Counted from the first letter of the stretch, positions 17,357 through 28,091 are shown. The stretch is DNA of 64,000 nucleotides from Polaribacter sp. BM10 (GCF_002005425.1 NZ_CP019704.1:1384001-1448000), one strand, 5' to 3'. A program made the numbers and translations. Notes: generated by a model from the sequence alone, not told the origin.

Positions 17357-19000
17357 ATGAAGAAAGCTATTTTCTACTTATTAACATCAATTATTTTAAT
17401 CTCTAGTTGTACTAAAAGTAGTACAAAAACCTCAAAAAAACCAAAGTTGGTAATTGGTATTGTTATAGATCAAATGAGATATGATTATTTAACAAGATAT
17501 GCAGACAGGTATTCTGAAGGCGGGTTTAATAGAATTTTAAAAAACGGATTCTCTCTTGAAAATGCCCATTTTAATTATATCCCAACATATACTGCTGTCG
17601 GACACACATCTATATATACAGGTACAACACCAGATAATCACGGTATAATTTCTAACAATTGGTACGATAAAAAATTAAAAGAAACAATCTACTGTGTGGA
17701 TGATGATAACTACAAAACAGTAGGAAATGATGGTTATGTAGGAAAAAAATCTCCACATAGATTATACACAACAACAATAACCGATCAGTTACAATTAGCA
17801 CAAAATATGCAAGGAAAAACAATTGGTATTTCTATTAAAGATAGATCTGCAATTTTACCAGTTGGGCATACAGCTAATGCTGCATATTGGTACGATGGAG
17901 GCGATAAAAATCAATGGATAACTAGTTCTTTTTATATGGATGAATTACCAAATTGGGTAAAAGATTTTAATAAAAACAACAAAGCAGATTCTTATTTAAA
18001 TACTACTTGGGAAACTTTATATGATATCGAAACATATACACAAAGTAGAGCCGATAATAATATTTACGAAAACAATTTAAACGGAAAAGAAAAACCAGAC
18101 TTTCCTAAAAACTTAAAAGAATTAAGAGAAAAAAATGGTAATTTTAGCTTGATTAAAACTATTCCTGCTGGTAATACTTATACTGTAGATTTTGCAAAAG
18201 CAGTGATTAAAGGAGAACAATTAGGTACTACTGAATTTACAGATTTTTTAAGTGTTAGTTTTTCATCTACAGATTATGTTGGTCATAGATACGGCGTTGC
18301 TGCTGTAGAAACTGAAGATACATATTTAAGACTTGATAAAGATTTAGAAGAATTTTTTAATTTTTTAGATACTGAAGTTGGTAAAGGAAATTACACTTTA
18401 TTTTTAACTGCAGATCATGCTGCTGTTCATGTACCATCTTACCTTCAATCATTAAAAATACCTGCACATTACATGAGCACTAAAGATTTTAGCGACTTCT
18501 TATTAGGTGTTACCCAAAAGTATTTTAATTCTAAAGAATTGATAGAAAATGTTTCTAATTATCAAATTTTTTTAGATAAAAATAAAATTGAATCTTTAGG
18601 TTTAGATAAAAATGATGTTGCACAAAGAATTGCAGATGAAGTTGTAAATTTTGATAAAATATACAAAGCTGTAACTGCTAGAACATTACAAACAACTAAT
18701 TTTACTAGCGGTATTTTAAGTTCTTTACAAAATGGTTACAATCAGAAATTTTCTGGAGACGTTTTAATGATTCCTTATCCTGCAACTTTAATTAGCAGTA
18801 GAAAAGGTACAAGTCACGGTTCTGGTTACTCTTATGATACACACGTACCAATTATATTTTATGGTAACGGAATTAAAAAAGGAAGATCTACTAAGAAATA
18901 TGATATTATAGATATTGCACCTACAATTTCTAATTTACTTAAAATTGAAGCGCCAAACGGAACATCGGGAAAAATTATAGATGAAGTTTTAAAGAAATAA
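17357..19000 (+). CDS. PafA-like alkaline phosphatase, lipoprotein
   Basis: A 547-residue alkaline-phosphatase-superfamily enzyme with a lipobox ending at C18. Active-site residues line up with characterised flavobacterial PafA almost number for number: zinc ligands D38, D306, H310, D353, H354 and H487, nucleophile T79, N100, and the phosphate-clamping K161 and R163 (KDRSAILP). The K/R pair is the mark of phosphate monoesterases rather than diesterases. It should release phosphate from organic esters in the periplasm. Many PafA enzymes work without being repressed by phosphate; no Pho box can be judged here. Its stop is directly adjacent to the stop of the convergent prsW gene, with no base between. 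Confidence 0.9.
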   Translation: MKKAIFYLLTSIILISSCTKSSTKTSKKPKLVIGIVIDQMRYDYLTRYADRYSEGGFNRILKNGFSLENAHFNYIPTYTAVGHTSIYTGTTPDNHGIISNNWYDKKLKETIYCVDDDNYKTVGNDGYVGKKSPHRLYTTTITDQLQLAQNMQGKTIGISIKDRSAILPVGHTANAAYWYDGGDKNQWITSSFYMDELPNWVKDFNKNNKADSYLNTTWETLYDIETYTQSRADNNIYENNLNGKEKPDFPKNLKELREKNGNFSLIKTIPAGNTYTVDFAKAVIKGEQLGTTEFTDFLSVSFSSTDYVGHRYGVAAVETEDTYLRLDKDLEEFFNFLDTEVGKGNYTLFLTADHAAVHVPSYLQSLKIPAHYMSTKDFSDFLLGVTQKYFNSKELIENVSNYQIFLDKNKIESLGLDKNDVAQRIADEVVNFDKIYKAVTARTLQTTNFTSGILSSLQNGYNQKFSGDVLMIPYPATLISSRKGTSHGSGYSYDTHVPIIFYGNGIKKGRSTKKYDIIDIAPTISNLLKIEAPNGTSGKIIDEVLKK

Positions 19001-19675
19001 TTACAATTTAAAAACAGAATTATCTTGGTGCTTTTTAATCGCTTTTCTAGAAAGAACAATTCCTATTATTAGCGATATAAAAGCACCAATTGAAATTCCA
19101 GGAATAAAATTTATGAATAGAAAAAAATCATAAGCTCCATGAAATATTGTAGCTAATAACAAACCAATTAAATTCAATTGAACTCTATTCTTAGAAAACT
19201 TAGCTTTTCCCATAAAATATCCCATCAAAATTCCGAAAGTTGCATGTGCAGGAACAGCCGTAAAAGCTCTAATTAAACCTGTACCAGCACCATATTGAAA
19301 AGTATATATTACGTTTTCTAAAGCTGCAAACCCCATAGAAACCATTACTGCATAGACGATTCCATCGAAGGGTTCGTTAAATTCTTTATTTTTTTGAGAA
19401 TAAAACCTTACTATTAAATATTTAGAAAATTCTTCAACTAAAGCAACTACTACAAAAGCTTTTAAAAACTGATGAAATATATCTTTTGAATTTAATTCTG
19501 GAAATAATAAGGTAGCAGCATAGCCAATAGTAAATGTTAGAGTAACACTTACAGTTGCACCTAATAGAAATGTTTTTATTAAAATTGCTACAGGCTCTTT
19601 TTCATATTTATCTTTAAAGTAAATATATAAAATTATAATAGTTACTGGCGCAATAGCCAAGAGTAGTAAATTCAT
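19001..19675 (-). CDS. prsW: PrsW family intramembrane metalloprotease
   Basis: A 224-residue membrane protein with about seven helices. The family's metal residues are visible: EEFSK in VVALVEEFSKYL, the second glutamate in FAALENVIY, histidine in PAHATFGILMGYFMGK, and histidine in IFHGAYDFFLF. In Bacillus PrsW cleaves the anti-sigma factor RsiW; the substrate in Bacteroidota is unknown. Convergent with the phosphatase gene, with no intergenic base. Confidence 0.88.
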   Translation of the reverse strand: MNLLLLAIAPVTIIILYIYFKDKYEKEPVAILIKTFLLGATVSVTLTFTIGYAATLLFPELNSKDIFHQFLKAFVVVALVEEFSKYLIVRFYSQKNKEFNEPFDGIVYAVMVSMGFAALENVIYTFQYGAGTGLIRAFTAVPAHATFGILMGYFMGKAKFSKNRVQLNLIGLLLATIFHGAYDFFLFINFIPGISIGAFISLIIGIVLSRKAIKKHQDNSVFKL

Positions 19676-19701
19676 TTATCCGCAGCAATTTAAACTTGAT
19701 T

Positions 19702-20634
19702 TTAATTTTTTGGTAAAAATACTTCTGCCATCATACATCGTGCACTACCACCACCGCAAGTTTCTATTGTTTCTAAAGAACTAGAGATAATTTTACAATG
19801 ATTATTTATTTTAGCTACCTGACTTTGTGTTAACGAATCGTGTGCAGTTTTACTCATCACAAGAAACAACTCATCATTAGCTCCTCTAACTTGTAACATG
19901 TTACCGGCAAAATTATGCATTTGAGCTTCCGTAATTTCAATAACCTGTTTACCATCTTCTTTTAAATGCTTTAAGACATTTTTCTTTTCTGCTTTATTAT
20001 CTATGGTATCAAGACAAATTACTGCAAAAGTTTCTGCAACGCACATCATCACATTTGTATGATAAATTGCTGCTCTTTCTCCTTCTACAGTTTGATTAGC
20101 AACAAAAACTACAGGTGTATACTCAAAATCTTCACAAAACTCTATAAATAAATCTTCATCTGCTCTAGCAGATAGAGCGCAATATGCTTTTCTATTTACT
20201 CTATCTAAAATAATACTTCCTGTACCTTCTAAAAATAAATCTTCTTCTTCAGCAGAAGTATAATCAACAATATTTTCGATTAAAAAATCATTTTTTTCTA
20301 ACTCATTTAAAATATCATCTCTTCTTTCTAAACGTCTATTTTCTGCAAACATTGGATACAATCCTACTGTTCCATCAGAATGAAAAGAAATCCAATTGTT
20401 AGGAAAAATTGAATCTGGTGTATCAAATTTATCAGTATCAGAAACTACTACAACATTAACACCAAAACTTTTCAATTTAAAAACATAAGCATCAAATTCT
20501 TGTTGAGCTTTGTTATTAATTTCAGCATTTTTTAAATCAATGTCTTCCTGAAAATAGTTGTTTACTGCGGTTTGTTCATTCATCCTAAAGTTGATAGGAC
20601 GAATCATTAATATGGTATTTGTAGTTTGTTGCAT
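19702..20634 (-). CDS. ctlX: CtlX-like citrulline utilisation hydrolase (guanidino-group-modifying family)
   Basis: A 310-residue member of the arginine deiminase/amidinotransferase superfamily. The start is ATG at 20632-20634, giving MQQTTNTILMIRP; an ATG ten codons upstream lacks family similarity. Visible residues are NEQTAVNNYFQ near the start, SIFPNNWISFHSDG, the histidine in AIYHTNVMMCV, and the C-terminal catalytic cysteine in GGGSARCMMAE. CtlX in Francisella hydrolyses citrulline, and Bacteroidota homologues sit in arginine or citrulline metabolism. It follows another superfamily member, separated by a terminator. Confidence 0.82.
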   Translation of the reverse strand: MQQTTNTILMIRPINFRMNEQTAVNNYFQEDIDLKNAEINNKAQQEFDAYVFKLKSFGVNVVVVSDTDKFDTPDSIFPNNWISFHSDGTVGLYPMFAENRRLERRDDILNELEKNDFLIENIVDYTSAEEEDLFLEGTGSIILDRVNRKAYCALSARADEDLFIEFCEDFEYTPVVFVANQTVEGERAAIYHTNVMMCVAETFAVICLDTIDNKAEKKNVLKHLKEDGKQVIEITEAQMHNFAGNMLQVRGANDELFLVMSKTAHDSLTQSQVAKINNHCKIISSSLETIETCGGGSARCMMAEVFLPKN

Positions 20635-20692
20635 AAATTTTAAATAAAGTACAAATATAAACACATATTATTATAGAATACGTATTAAAATT

Positions 20693-20726
20693 AAAAACCG
20701 TTTTCTTTTTTTGAAAACGGTTTTTA
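20693..20726 (-). terminator. Terminator between the arginine-deiminase-like gene and ctlX
   Basis: AAAAACCGTTTTC and GAAAACGGTTTTT form a perfect 13-bp stem with a T-rich loop and a T run on the minus strand, 18 bases after the upstream gene's stop. Confidence 0.82.
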
Positions 20727-20744
20727 CTAAATTTATTACAAACT

Positions 20745-21659
20745 TTATTCTCTTATTAAAGGCATTGTAGAACATCTTAGCAATCCTTCTTGTTTGGCTA
20801 TTTCTGAGTAAGCAACTTCTTCAACTATAAATCCTTTACTTCTAAGCCATGTATTTAAGCGAGTAAAGTTTTTTTCTGAAATGATTACATCTTCTGAAAT
20901 CGAAAAAATATTACTATTCATGTTATACATTTCTTCCTTATCAATTTCAAAAATATTTTCTTTTCCAAAGAAATCTACTAACCATTGATATTCTTTTTCA
21001 ACTAAAAATCCGTTTTTATGAAGTATAGCTTTGTTTTTTCCTATTGGTTGAAAGCAACAATCTAAATGTAAAGCATTCTCTTTAGGATTTACATTATCTT
21101 TTCTTAATTCAAAAGATTTTACAGTTTTTTCTGGAAATAATTCTTGCAACGCAATTACAGCATCTGTATTCGTTCTTGCTGTAATAAATTCTGGATAATC
21201 TTCTCCTGAGTAAGTACCTACAAAAATATAATCATTCCAAGGCATTACATCACCACCTTCTACATGACATTCTTCGGGTAGCTTTATAATATTTTTAGCA
21301 TCAATTTGAGATAATACATGATTTATCGCATCAATTTCTTGATCTCTATCTGGTAAAATATTTGCTTTTACCAATTTGTCTTCTATTACAAATGCTATAT
21401 CTCTAGAAAATATTTGATTATAATCTTCTATAACTTTTGGTCTAAAAACTTCTACATTATATTTTTCTAAAACAGTTGCAACCGCATCTATTTCAGCAAC
21501 CATATCTGCTTCTTTTGGGTAAGTACCCGCAAGAACATGCTGCTTACTTTTAGGGTCATAACAATCTTCTACTTTGGGCGTAGGACCAACACTATTTGCA
21601 ATTCCTAATACTACAGCTTTAAGTTTAGCTGTTTCATTTTTGATATTTAGTTTTAACAT
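20745..21659 (-). CDS. Arginine deiminase / dimethylarginine dimethylaminohydrolase-family protein
   Basis: A 304-residue penta-propeller protein starting at ATG 21657-21659 (MLKLNIKNE). An ATG nine codons upstream lies inside the gltA terminator hairpin and is unlikely. Superfamily residues visible are FSRDIAF, the substrate-binding CHVEGGDVM, catalytic histidine in ALHLDCCFQPIG, and the nucleophile cysteine in LLRCSTMPL at the C-terminus. The family hydrolyses or transfers the guanidino carbon of arginine-like compounds; the exact substrate is not decided by sequence. It sits between gltA and ctlX on the same strand, but terminators on both sides suggest separate transcripts. Confidence 0.8.
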   Translation of the reverse strand: MLKLNIKNETAKLKAVVLGIANSVGPTPKVEDCYDPKSKQHVLAGTYPKEADMVAEIDAVATVLEKYNVEVFRPKVIEDYNQIFSRDIAFVIEDKLVKANILPDRDQEIDAINHVLSQIDAKNIIKLPEECHVEGGDVMPWNDYIFVGTYSGEDYPEFITARTNTDAVIALQELFPEKTVKSFELRKDNVNPKENALHLDCCFQPIGKNKAILHKNGFLVEKEYQWLVDFFGKENIFEIDKEEMYNMNSNIFSISEDVIISEKNFTRLNTWLRSKGFIVEEVAYSEIAKQEGLLRCSTMPLIRE

Positions 21660-21674
21660 ATAAAAAATGTAAAT

Positions 21675-21704
21675 AAAAAGCTTCATATAATTATGAAGCT
21701 TTTT
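21675..21704 (-). terminator. Intrinsic terminator of gltA
   Basis: AGCTTCAT/ATGAAGCT 8-bp stem extended by A/T pairs, with a T run on the minus strand, 17 bases after the gltA stop. Confidence 0.85.
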
Positions 21705-21720
21705 ATTGTTAGTGTTTTTA

Positions 21721-23007
21721 TTATCTATTTTCTATAGATGTAAAAGCTCTTAAGTTTTCGCCAGTATAAATTTGACGAGGTCTACCTATTGGCTCTTTGT
21801 TTAAACGCATTTCTTTCCATTGTGCAATCCAACCAGGTAATCTACCTAAAGCAAACATTACTGTAAACATCTCTACAGGAATTCCCATTGCTCTATAAAT
21901 GATACCAGAGTAGAAATCTACATTAGGATATAATTTTCTATCTACAAAGTAAGGATCGTTAAGCGCTTCTTGTTCTAATCCTCTTGCAATATCTAAAATA
22001 GGATCTTCGATACCTAAATCTTTTAAAACTTCATCGGCTGCTTTTTTAATAATTGTAGCTCTAGGATCAAAGTTTTTATAAACTCTATGACCAAATCCCA
22101 TTAAACGGAAAGGATCATTTTTATCCTTCGCTTTAGCCATGTATTTTTTTGTATCTCCGCCATCTTCTTTAATAGCTTCTAACATTTCTAAAACAGCCTG
22201 ATTAGCACCACCGTGTAATGGTCCCCAAAGTGCAGAAATTCCCGCAGATAAAGAAGCAAATAACCCTGCATGAGAAGAACCTACTATTCTTACTGTAGAA
22301 GTAGAACAGTTTTGCTCATGATCTGCATGTAAGATTAATAATTTATCTATTGCGTCTTTAATTATTGGATTTATTACGTATTCTTCATTTGGCTCTTCAA
22401 ACATCATTTTCATGATATTTTCAACATACCCTAAAGATTTAGATCCGTAGTTTAAAGGTAAACCTGTTTTCTTACGCATTGTCCAAGCAACTAACACAGG
22501 AAATTTACCTAATATTTTTACAATTGCATTGTACATTTCTTCTTCTGAATTTACATTTACTGAAGAAGGATTAAAAGCTGTTAAAGCACTTGTTAAAGAA
22601 GACAAAATACCCATTGGGTGAGCTGTCTTAGGAAAAGCATCTAATATTTTTTTAACATCATCATCTACAACAGACTTAGATTTAATATCAGAGTGAAATT
22701 TTTCTAATTGTTCTTTTGTTGGTAACTCACCAAAAATTAAAGCATATGCAACTTCTAAAAAGTCTGCTTTTTCTGCTAAATCTTCAATAGAATACCCTCT
22801 GTATCTTAAGATTCCTTTTTCACCATCTAAAAAAGTAATAGCACTTTCACAAGATCCTGTATTCTTGTATCCAGGATCTATTGTAATAACCCCATTGGTA
22901 GCTCCACGCAACGATTTAATATCTATTGCTACTTCATTTTCTGTTCCTTTTACAAGAGGAAATTCATAAGAATCTTCTCCGATTTGTAATTTAGCTATAT
23001 CTGACAT
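21721..23007 (-). CDS. gltA: Citrate synthase
   Basis: A 428-residue type II citrate synthase. It joins acetyl-CoA and oxaloacetate to citrate at the entry to the TCA cycle. Active-site landmarks: LHADHEQNCSTSTVR (His near 252), WGPLHGGANQAV (His near 288), GFGHRVYKNFDPRA, and the catalytic Asp in NVDFYSG. The 50-residue N-terminal extension is the typical Gram-negative hexameric type. It is monocistronic, ended by its own terminator. Confidence 0.97.
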   Translation of the reverse strand: MSDIAKLQIGEDSYEFPLVKGTENEVAIDIKSLRGATNGVITIDPGYKNTGSCESAITFLDGEKGILRYRGYSIEDLAEKADFLEVAYALIFGELPTKEQLEKFHSDIKSKSVVDDDVKKILDAFPKTAHPMGILSSLTSALTAFNPSSVNVNSEEEMYNAIVKILGKFPVLVAWTMRKKTGLPLNYGSKSLGYVENIMKMMFEEPNEEYVINPIIKDAIDKLLILHADHEQNCSTSTVRIVGSSHAGLFASLSAGISALWGPLHGGANQAVLEMLEAIKEDGGDTKKYMAKAKDKNDPFRLMGFGHRVYKNFDPRATIIKKAADEVLKDLGIEDPILDIARGLEQEALNDPYFVDRKLYPNVDFYSGIIYRAMGIPVEMFTVMFALGRLPGWIAQWKEMRLNKEPIGRPRQIYTGENLRAFTSIENR

Positions 23008-23130
23008 TTATAATGATTTTATTGTGTTTTTCTCAATTCCACGAAGATACCATATTTTATAGATAATTTATATTACTTTTTTATAGTTTTTCAATATTTT
23101 AAAATAATATTAACTTATAGTTTAAAAACG

Positions 23131-23157
23131 AAAAAACCTCGCATAAAATGCGAGGCT
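23131..23157 (-). terminator. Intrinsic terminator of eno
   Basis: CCTCGCAT/ATGCGAGG 8-bp GC-rich stem, 3-base loop, then T6 on the minus strand, 28 bases past the eno stop. Confidence 0.9.
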
Positions 23158-23182
23158 TGTAATGTTTATAAAGCTTAAAAAA

Positions 23183-24481
<1,299 letters not shown>

Positions 24482-24588
24482 TTAATTAATTTACTATTCT
24501 ATATTGCTAATTTACAAAATATGATACTCATTTATTTGAGTTTAAACGGATTCTTACGAAAACGATTTCAATATTTATAGTTTAACAA

Positions 24589-25701
24589 TTAAGTTTGTGA
24601 ATTGCTTTTAATAGTTTCTATAAACTGGTCAAATAAATATTCTGAATCATTAGGTCCTGGACTAGCCTCTGGATGATATTGTACAGAAAAAACAGGTTTA
24701 TTTTTCATTTTGATACCAGCAACCGTATGATCATTTAAATGAACATGTGTTATTTCAATATCTTTATTACTTTCAGTTTCTTCTTTATTGATTGCAAAAC
24801 CATGGTTTTGAGAAGTTATTTCACCTTTACCAGTTCCAATATTTTTAACAGGATGGTTAATACCTCTATGACCATTATGCATTTTATATGTAGAAATACC
24901 ATTTGCCAATGCGATAACTTGATGACCTAAACAAATACCGAATAAAGGTAAATCTCGTTTTATAATTTCTTTAGCAACTTCTTGTGCATCTATTAAAGGC
25001 TCTGGATCTCCTGGTCCGTTAGAAATGAAATACCCATCAGGATTAAATGATTCTAATTCTGAGAACTTAGAATCGTAAGGAAATACTTTAATATAAGCAC
25101 CTCTTTTAGCTAAATTTCTTAAAATATTTTTCTTAATACCAATATCTAATGCCGATATTTTAATTGAAGAGTTTTCATCACCTACAAAATATGGCTCTTT
25201 AGTAGAAACTTTAGAAGCTAACTCTAAACCTTCCATACTTGGTACAGATGCAAGTTGTTTTTTTAGGTCGTCGATGTTATCTGTTTCTGTAGATATAATT
25301 GCGTTCATAGCACCATTGTCTCTAATATAAGCTACTAAAGCTCTAGTATCAACATCAGAAATTGCAACAATATTATGCTTTTCGAACCAATCTTTTAAAT
25401 TACCGTTAGAATCTACTCTAGAGTGAGTAAAACTAAAATTTCTACATATTAAACCAGATATTTTAATTCCATCAGATTCTACTTCATCATCATTTACTCC
25501 ATAATTACCAATATGTGCATTTGCAGTAACCATTATTTGACCAAAATAGGATGGATCTGTAAAAATTTCTTGATAACCTGTCATACCTGTATTAAAACAA
25601 ATTTCTCCTGTTGAAGTTCCTTCTATACCTACAGATTTTCCATAAAAGATAGTTCCATCAGCTAATAAAACTAGTGCTTTTTTTCTTGTTTGATATTTCA
25701 T
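24589..25701 (-). CDS. carA: Carbamoyl-phosphate synthase small (glutaminase) subunit
   Basis: A 370-residue subunit that hydrolyses glutamine and channels ammonia to CarB for carbamoyl phosphate, used in pyrimidine and arginine synthesis. The N-terminal CPSase_sm_chain domain has ADGTIFYGKSVG and FNTGMTGYQEI. The C-terminal class I amidotransferase has the nucleophile Cys in FGICLGHQVIA, GHRGINHPV, and the His-Glu pair in QYHPEASPGPND. carB is not adjacent. It directly follows the ribosomal alpha genes but is separated from rplQ by a strong terminator. Confidence 0.96.
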   Translation of the reverse strand: MKYQTRKKALVLLADGTIFYGKSVGIEGTSTGEICFNTGMTGYQEIFTDPSYFGQIMVTANAHIGNYGVNDDEVESDGIKISGLICRNFSFTHSRVDSNGNLKDWFEKHNIVAISDVDTRALVAYIRDNGAMNAIISTETDNIDDLKKQLASVPSMEGLELASKVSTKEPYFVGDENSSIKISALDIGIKKNILRNLAKRGAYIKVFPYDSKFSELESFNPDGYFISNGPGDPEPLIDAQEVAKEIIKRDLPLFGICLGHQVIALANGISTYKMHNGHRGINHPVKNIGTGKGEITSQNHGFAINKEETESNKDIEITHVHLNDHTVAGIKMKNKPVFSVQYHPEASPGPNDSEYLFDQFIETIKSNSQT

Positions 25702-25741
25702 TAATATATAATTGTGTTTGTTGTTGTTGTTGTAAAAATAT

Positions 25742-25777
25742 AAAAAAAGGGATAAACGTAAACGTTTATCCCTTTTA
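25742..25777 (-). terminator. Terminator at the end of the ribosomal alpha genes (after rplQ)
   Basis: GGGATAAACGT and ACGTTTATCCC (25749-25759 with 25762-25772) form a perfect 11-bp stem with a 2-base loop, followed on the minus strand by T7, 24 bases after the rplQ stop. It separates the ribosomal cluster from carA. Confidence 0.92.
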
Positions 25778-25801
25778 TATAAATTAAAAAATTTTCATTT
25801 T

Positions 25802-26275
25802 TTATTCTTCAGATTTTGCTTCTGTTGCAGTACCTTCTACTTGAGCAGATTCAGATTTTTTTCCTCTTCCTCTTCTTGTAGATTTTTTCGCTTTTTTACC
25901 ATTAGGGTTATAGATTTCGTTGTAATCAACAAACTCTACCATTGCCATAGGAGCGTTATCTCCTTGACGATTTCCTAATTTGATAATACGAAGGTAACCA
26001 CCTGGTCTATCTCCTACTTTTACAGAAATTTCTTTAAATAATTCTGTAACAGCAAATTTATCACGTAAGTAAGAAAAAACAATACGTCTATTGTGAGTAG
26101 TATCAGTTTTAGACTTTGTTACTAATGGTTCAACAAAAACTCTTAATGCTTTTGCTTTAGCCACTGTTGTGTTAATACGCTTATGTTCTATTAAAGAACA
26201 AGTCATATTAGCTAACATCGCTTTTCTATGCGAAGTTGTTCTTCCTAAATGATTGTGTTTTTTTCCGTGTCTCAT
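25802..26275 (-). CDS. rplQ: 50S ribosomal protein bL17
   Basis: A 157-residue L17. The conserved domain ([20 protein letters not shown] to about residue 120) is followed by a 35-residue low-complexity tail, basic then acidic ([14 protein letters not shown]... to SEE), longer than the E. coli protein. bL17 sits near the nascent-peptide exit. It is the last gene of the ribosomal cluster, as in most bacteria, directly after rpoA. Confidence 0.97.
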   Translation of the reverse strand: MRHGKKHNHLGRTTSHRKAMLANMTCSLIEHKRINTTVAKAKALRVFVEPLVTKSKTDTTHNRRIVFSYLRDKFAVTELFKEISVKVGDRPGGYLRIIKLGNRQGDNAPMAMVEFVDYNEIYNPNGKKAKKSTRRGRGKKSESAQVEGTATEAKSEE

Positions 26276-26332
26276 GACCTTGTTTTATTATTCATCTTGC
26301 ATCAACTCTCTTTGAGGAGCAAAATATGAAAA

Positions 26333-27325
26333 TTAATCTCTATCTAATTTGTATTTGCTTAAATCCATTCCGAAACTTAAACCTTTAACAATAACTAATT
26401 CTTCTAGTTCTGTTAAAGACTTTTTACCAAAGTTTCTAAACTTCATTAAATCACTTTTGTTAAAAGAAACTAAATCACCTAATGTATCAACTTCTGCAGC
26501 TTTTAAACAATTTAATGCTCTTACTGATAAGTCCATATCAATTAATCTAGTTTTTAATAACTGACGCATATGTAATGATTCTTCATCATATGTTTCTGTC
26601 TGTGCAATTTCATCTGCCTCTAAAGTGATACGCTCATCAGAGAATAACATAAAGTGGTGAATTAAAATCTTAGCAGCTTCTGTTAAAGCGTCTTTTGGAT
26701 TTATAGATCCATCAGTATCAATATCGAAAACTAATTTTTCGTAATCCGTTTTTTGTTCTACACGGTAATTTTCGATTGCGTACTTTACATTCTTAATTGG
26801 TGTGTAAATAGAATCTGTAAAGATTGTTCCTATTGGTGCAGAAGCTTTTTTATTTTCTTCTGCAGGTACAAACCCTCTACCTTTTTCTATTGTAATTTCT
26901 GCATTTAATTTAACAGATTTATCCATGTTACAAATAACTAAATCTGGATTCAATACTTGAAATCCTGAAATAAATTTCTGTAAATCTCCAGCAGTAAACT
27001 GCTCTTGACCAGAAATAGATACAGATACAGTTTCTCTATCTGTTTCATCTATTTGTTTCTTAAAACGAACTTGCTTTAAGTTTAAGATAATTTCTGTTAC
27101 ATCTTCTACAACACCAGATACAGTAGAAAATTCATGTTCTACACCATCAACTCTTAAAGATGTGATTGCAAAACCTTCTAAAGAAGATAAAAGTACTCTT
27201 CTTAAAGCGTTTCCTATTGTCAAACCAAAACCTGGTTCTAAAGGTCTAAATTCAAATCTTCCAGAGAAATCTGTAGATTCTATCATTATAACCTTATCTG
27301 GTTTTTGAAAATTTAAAATTGCCAT
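26333..27325 (-). CDS. rpoA: DNA-directed RNA polymerase subunit alpha
   Basis: A 330-residue subunit whose N-terminal domain (about 1-235) dimerises and starts RNA polymerase assembly: [26 protein letters not shown] is the signature. The C-terminal domain (about 255-330) contains the helix-hairpin-helix ([16 protein letters not shown]...[11 protein letters not shown]) that binds UP elements and activators. It lies between rpsD and rplQ, with a 95-base gap before it that holds an inverted repeat. Confidence 0.98.
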   Translation of the reverse strand: MAILNFQKPDKVIMIESTDFSGRFEFRPLEPGFGLTIGNALRRVLLSSLEGFAITSLRVDGVEHEFSTVSGVVEDVTEIILNLKQVRFKKQIDETDRETVSVSISGQEQFTAGDLQKFISGFQVLNPDLVICNMDKSVKLNAEITIEKGRGFVPAEENKKASAPIGTIFTDSIYTPIKNVKYAIENYRVEQKTDYEKLVFDIDTDGSINPKDALTEAAKILIHHFMLFSDERITLEADEIAQTETYDEESLHMRQLLKTRLIDMDLSVRALNCLKAAEVDTLGDLVSFNKSDLMKFRNFGKKSLTELEELVIVKGLSFGMDLSKYKLDRD

Positions 27326-27362
27326 TTTTTCTTCGTTTTAATTGTTATTTAGTTGCGCGAAA

Positions 27363-27386
27363 TATAAGTGTGAAGAAATACTTATA
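27363..27386 (-). promoter_or_regulatory. Hairpin in the rpsD-rpoA gap
   Basis: TATAAGT (27386-27380 in transcript sense) pairs perfectly with ACTTATA (27369-27363) around a 10-base loop, 37 bases before the rpoA ATG. No T run follows, so it is not a terminator. It may set rpoA translation or mRNA stability. Confidence 0.4.
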
Positions 27387-27420
27387 AATCCTTTGGCTAA
27401 ATACCAATATGATTAATTTA

Positions 27421-28026
27421 TTACTTAGAATATAATTCTACGATTAACTGCTCTTTAATGTTTTCTGGAATTTGTAACCTTGCTGGTACTTTAACAAAAG
27501 TTCCTTCTTTTTTATCAGAATTCCAAGTTAACCATTCATAAACATTATTGTTAGATGCTAAAGCATCATCAATAGCTTGTAAAGATTTAGACTTTTCTCT
27601 AACAGCAACTACATCTCCTTCTTTTAATCTGTAAGATGGTACGTTTACTAATTCTCCGTTAACAGTAATATGTCTGTGAGAAACTAATTGACGTGCACCA
27701 CTTCTTGATTTAGAAACACCCATTCTGTAAACAACATTATCTAAACGAGACTCACATAATTGTAATAAAATCTCACCTGTAATACCTTGTGAAGCAGAAG
27801 CGTCTTTAAATAAGTTTCTGAATTGACGTTCTAAAATACCGTAAGTATATTTAGCTTTTTGCTTCTCCATTAATTGAGTAGCATATTCAGATTTTTTTCC
27901 TCTTCTTCTTGCATTACCATGCTGTCCTGGAGGGTAATTTCTTTTTTCGAAGTTTTTATCTTCTCCAAAAATAGCTTCACCGAATTTACGGGCTATTTTT
28001 GTTTTTGGTCCTGTATATCTTGCCAT
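27421..28026 (-). CDS. rpsD: 30S ribosomal protein uS4
   Basis: A 201-residue primary 16S-binding protein that nucleates assembly of the 30S body. The S4 RNA-binding domain is at about 92-155 ([13 protein letters not shown], then [13 protein letters not shown]). The N-terminal region has no cysteines, so this is the zinc-free type. In many bacteria S4 represses its own operon by binding a structured leader; here the 81-base gap before the gene contains a well-formed compound hairpin. Confidence 0.98.
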   Translation of the reverse strand: MARYTGPKTKIARKFGEAIFGEDKNFEKRNYPPGQHGNARRRGKKSEYATQLMEKQKAKYTYGILERQFRNLFKDASASQGITGEILLQLCESRLDNVVYRMGVSKSRSGARQLVSHRHITVNGELVNVPSYRLKEGDVVAVREKSKSLQAIDDALASNNNVYEWLTWNSDKKEGTFVKVPARLQIPENIKEQLIVELYSK

Positions 28027-28041
28027 TTCGTTTGTGTTATA

Positions 28042-28091
28042 GATAGGGATTATGAATTAAGGCTTACTCCTTCGATAATCTTGTTCCTATC
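28042..28091 (-). promoter_or_regulatory. Compound hairpin before rpsD, candidate S4 leader
   Basis: Three nested perfect stems in transcript order: GATAGG with CCTATC (outer), GATTAT with ATAATC (middle, stacked directly on the outer stem on its 3' side), and AAGG with CCTT (inner) closing a 6-base loop AGTAAG. AACAA bulges on the 5' side between outer and middle stems; CG and AATTC form an internal loop. The structure ends 15 bases before the rpsD ATG. Position and complexity suggest binding of S4 to its own mRNA. It does not look like the E. coli or Bacillus S4 leader, so this is inference. Confidence 0.6.
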
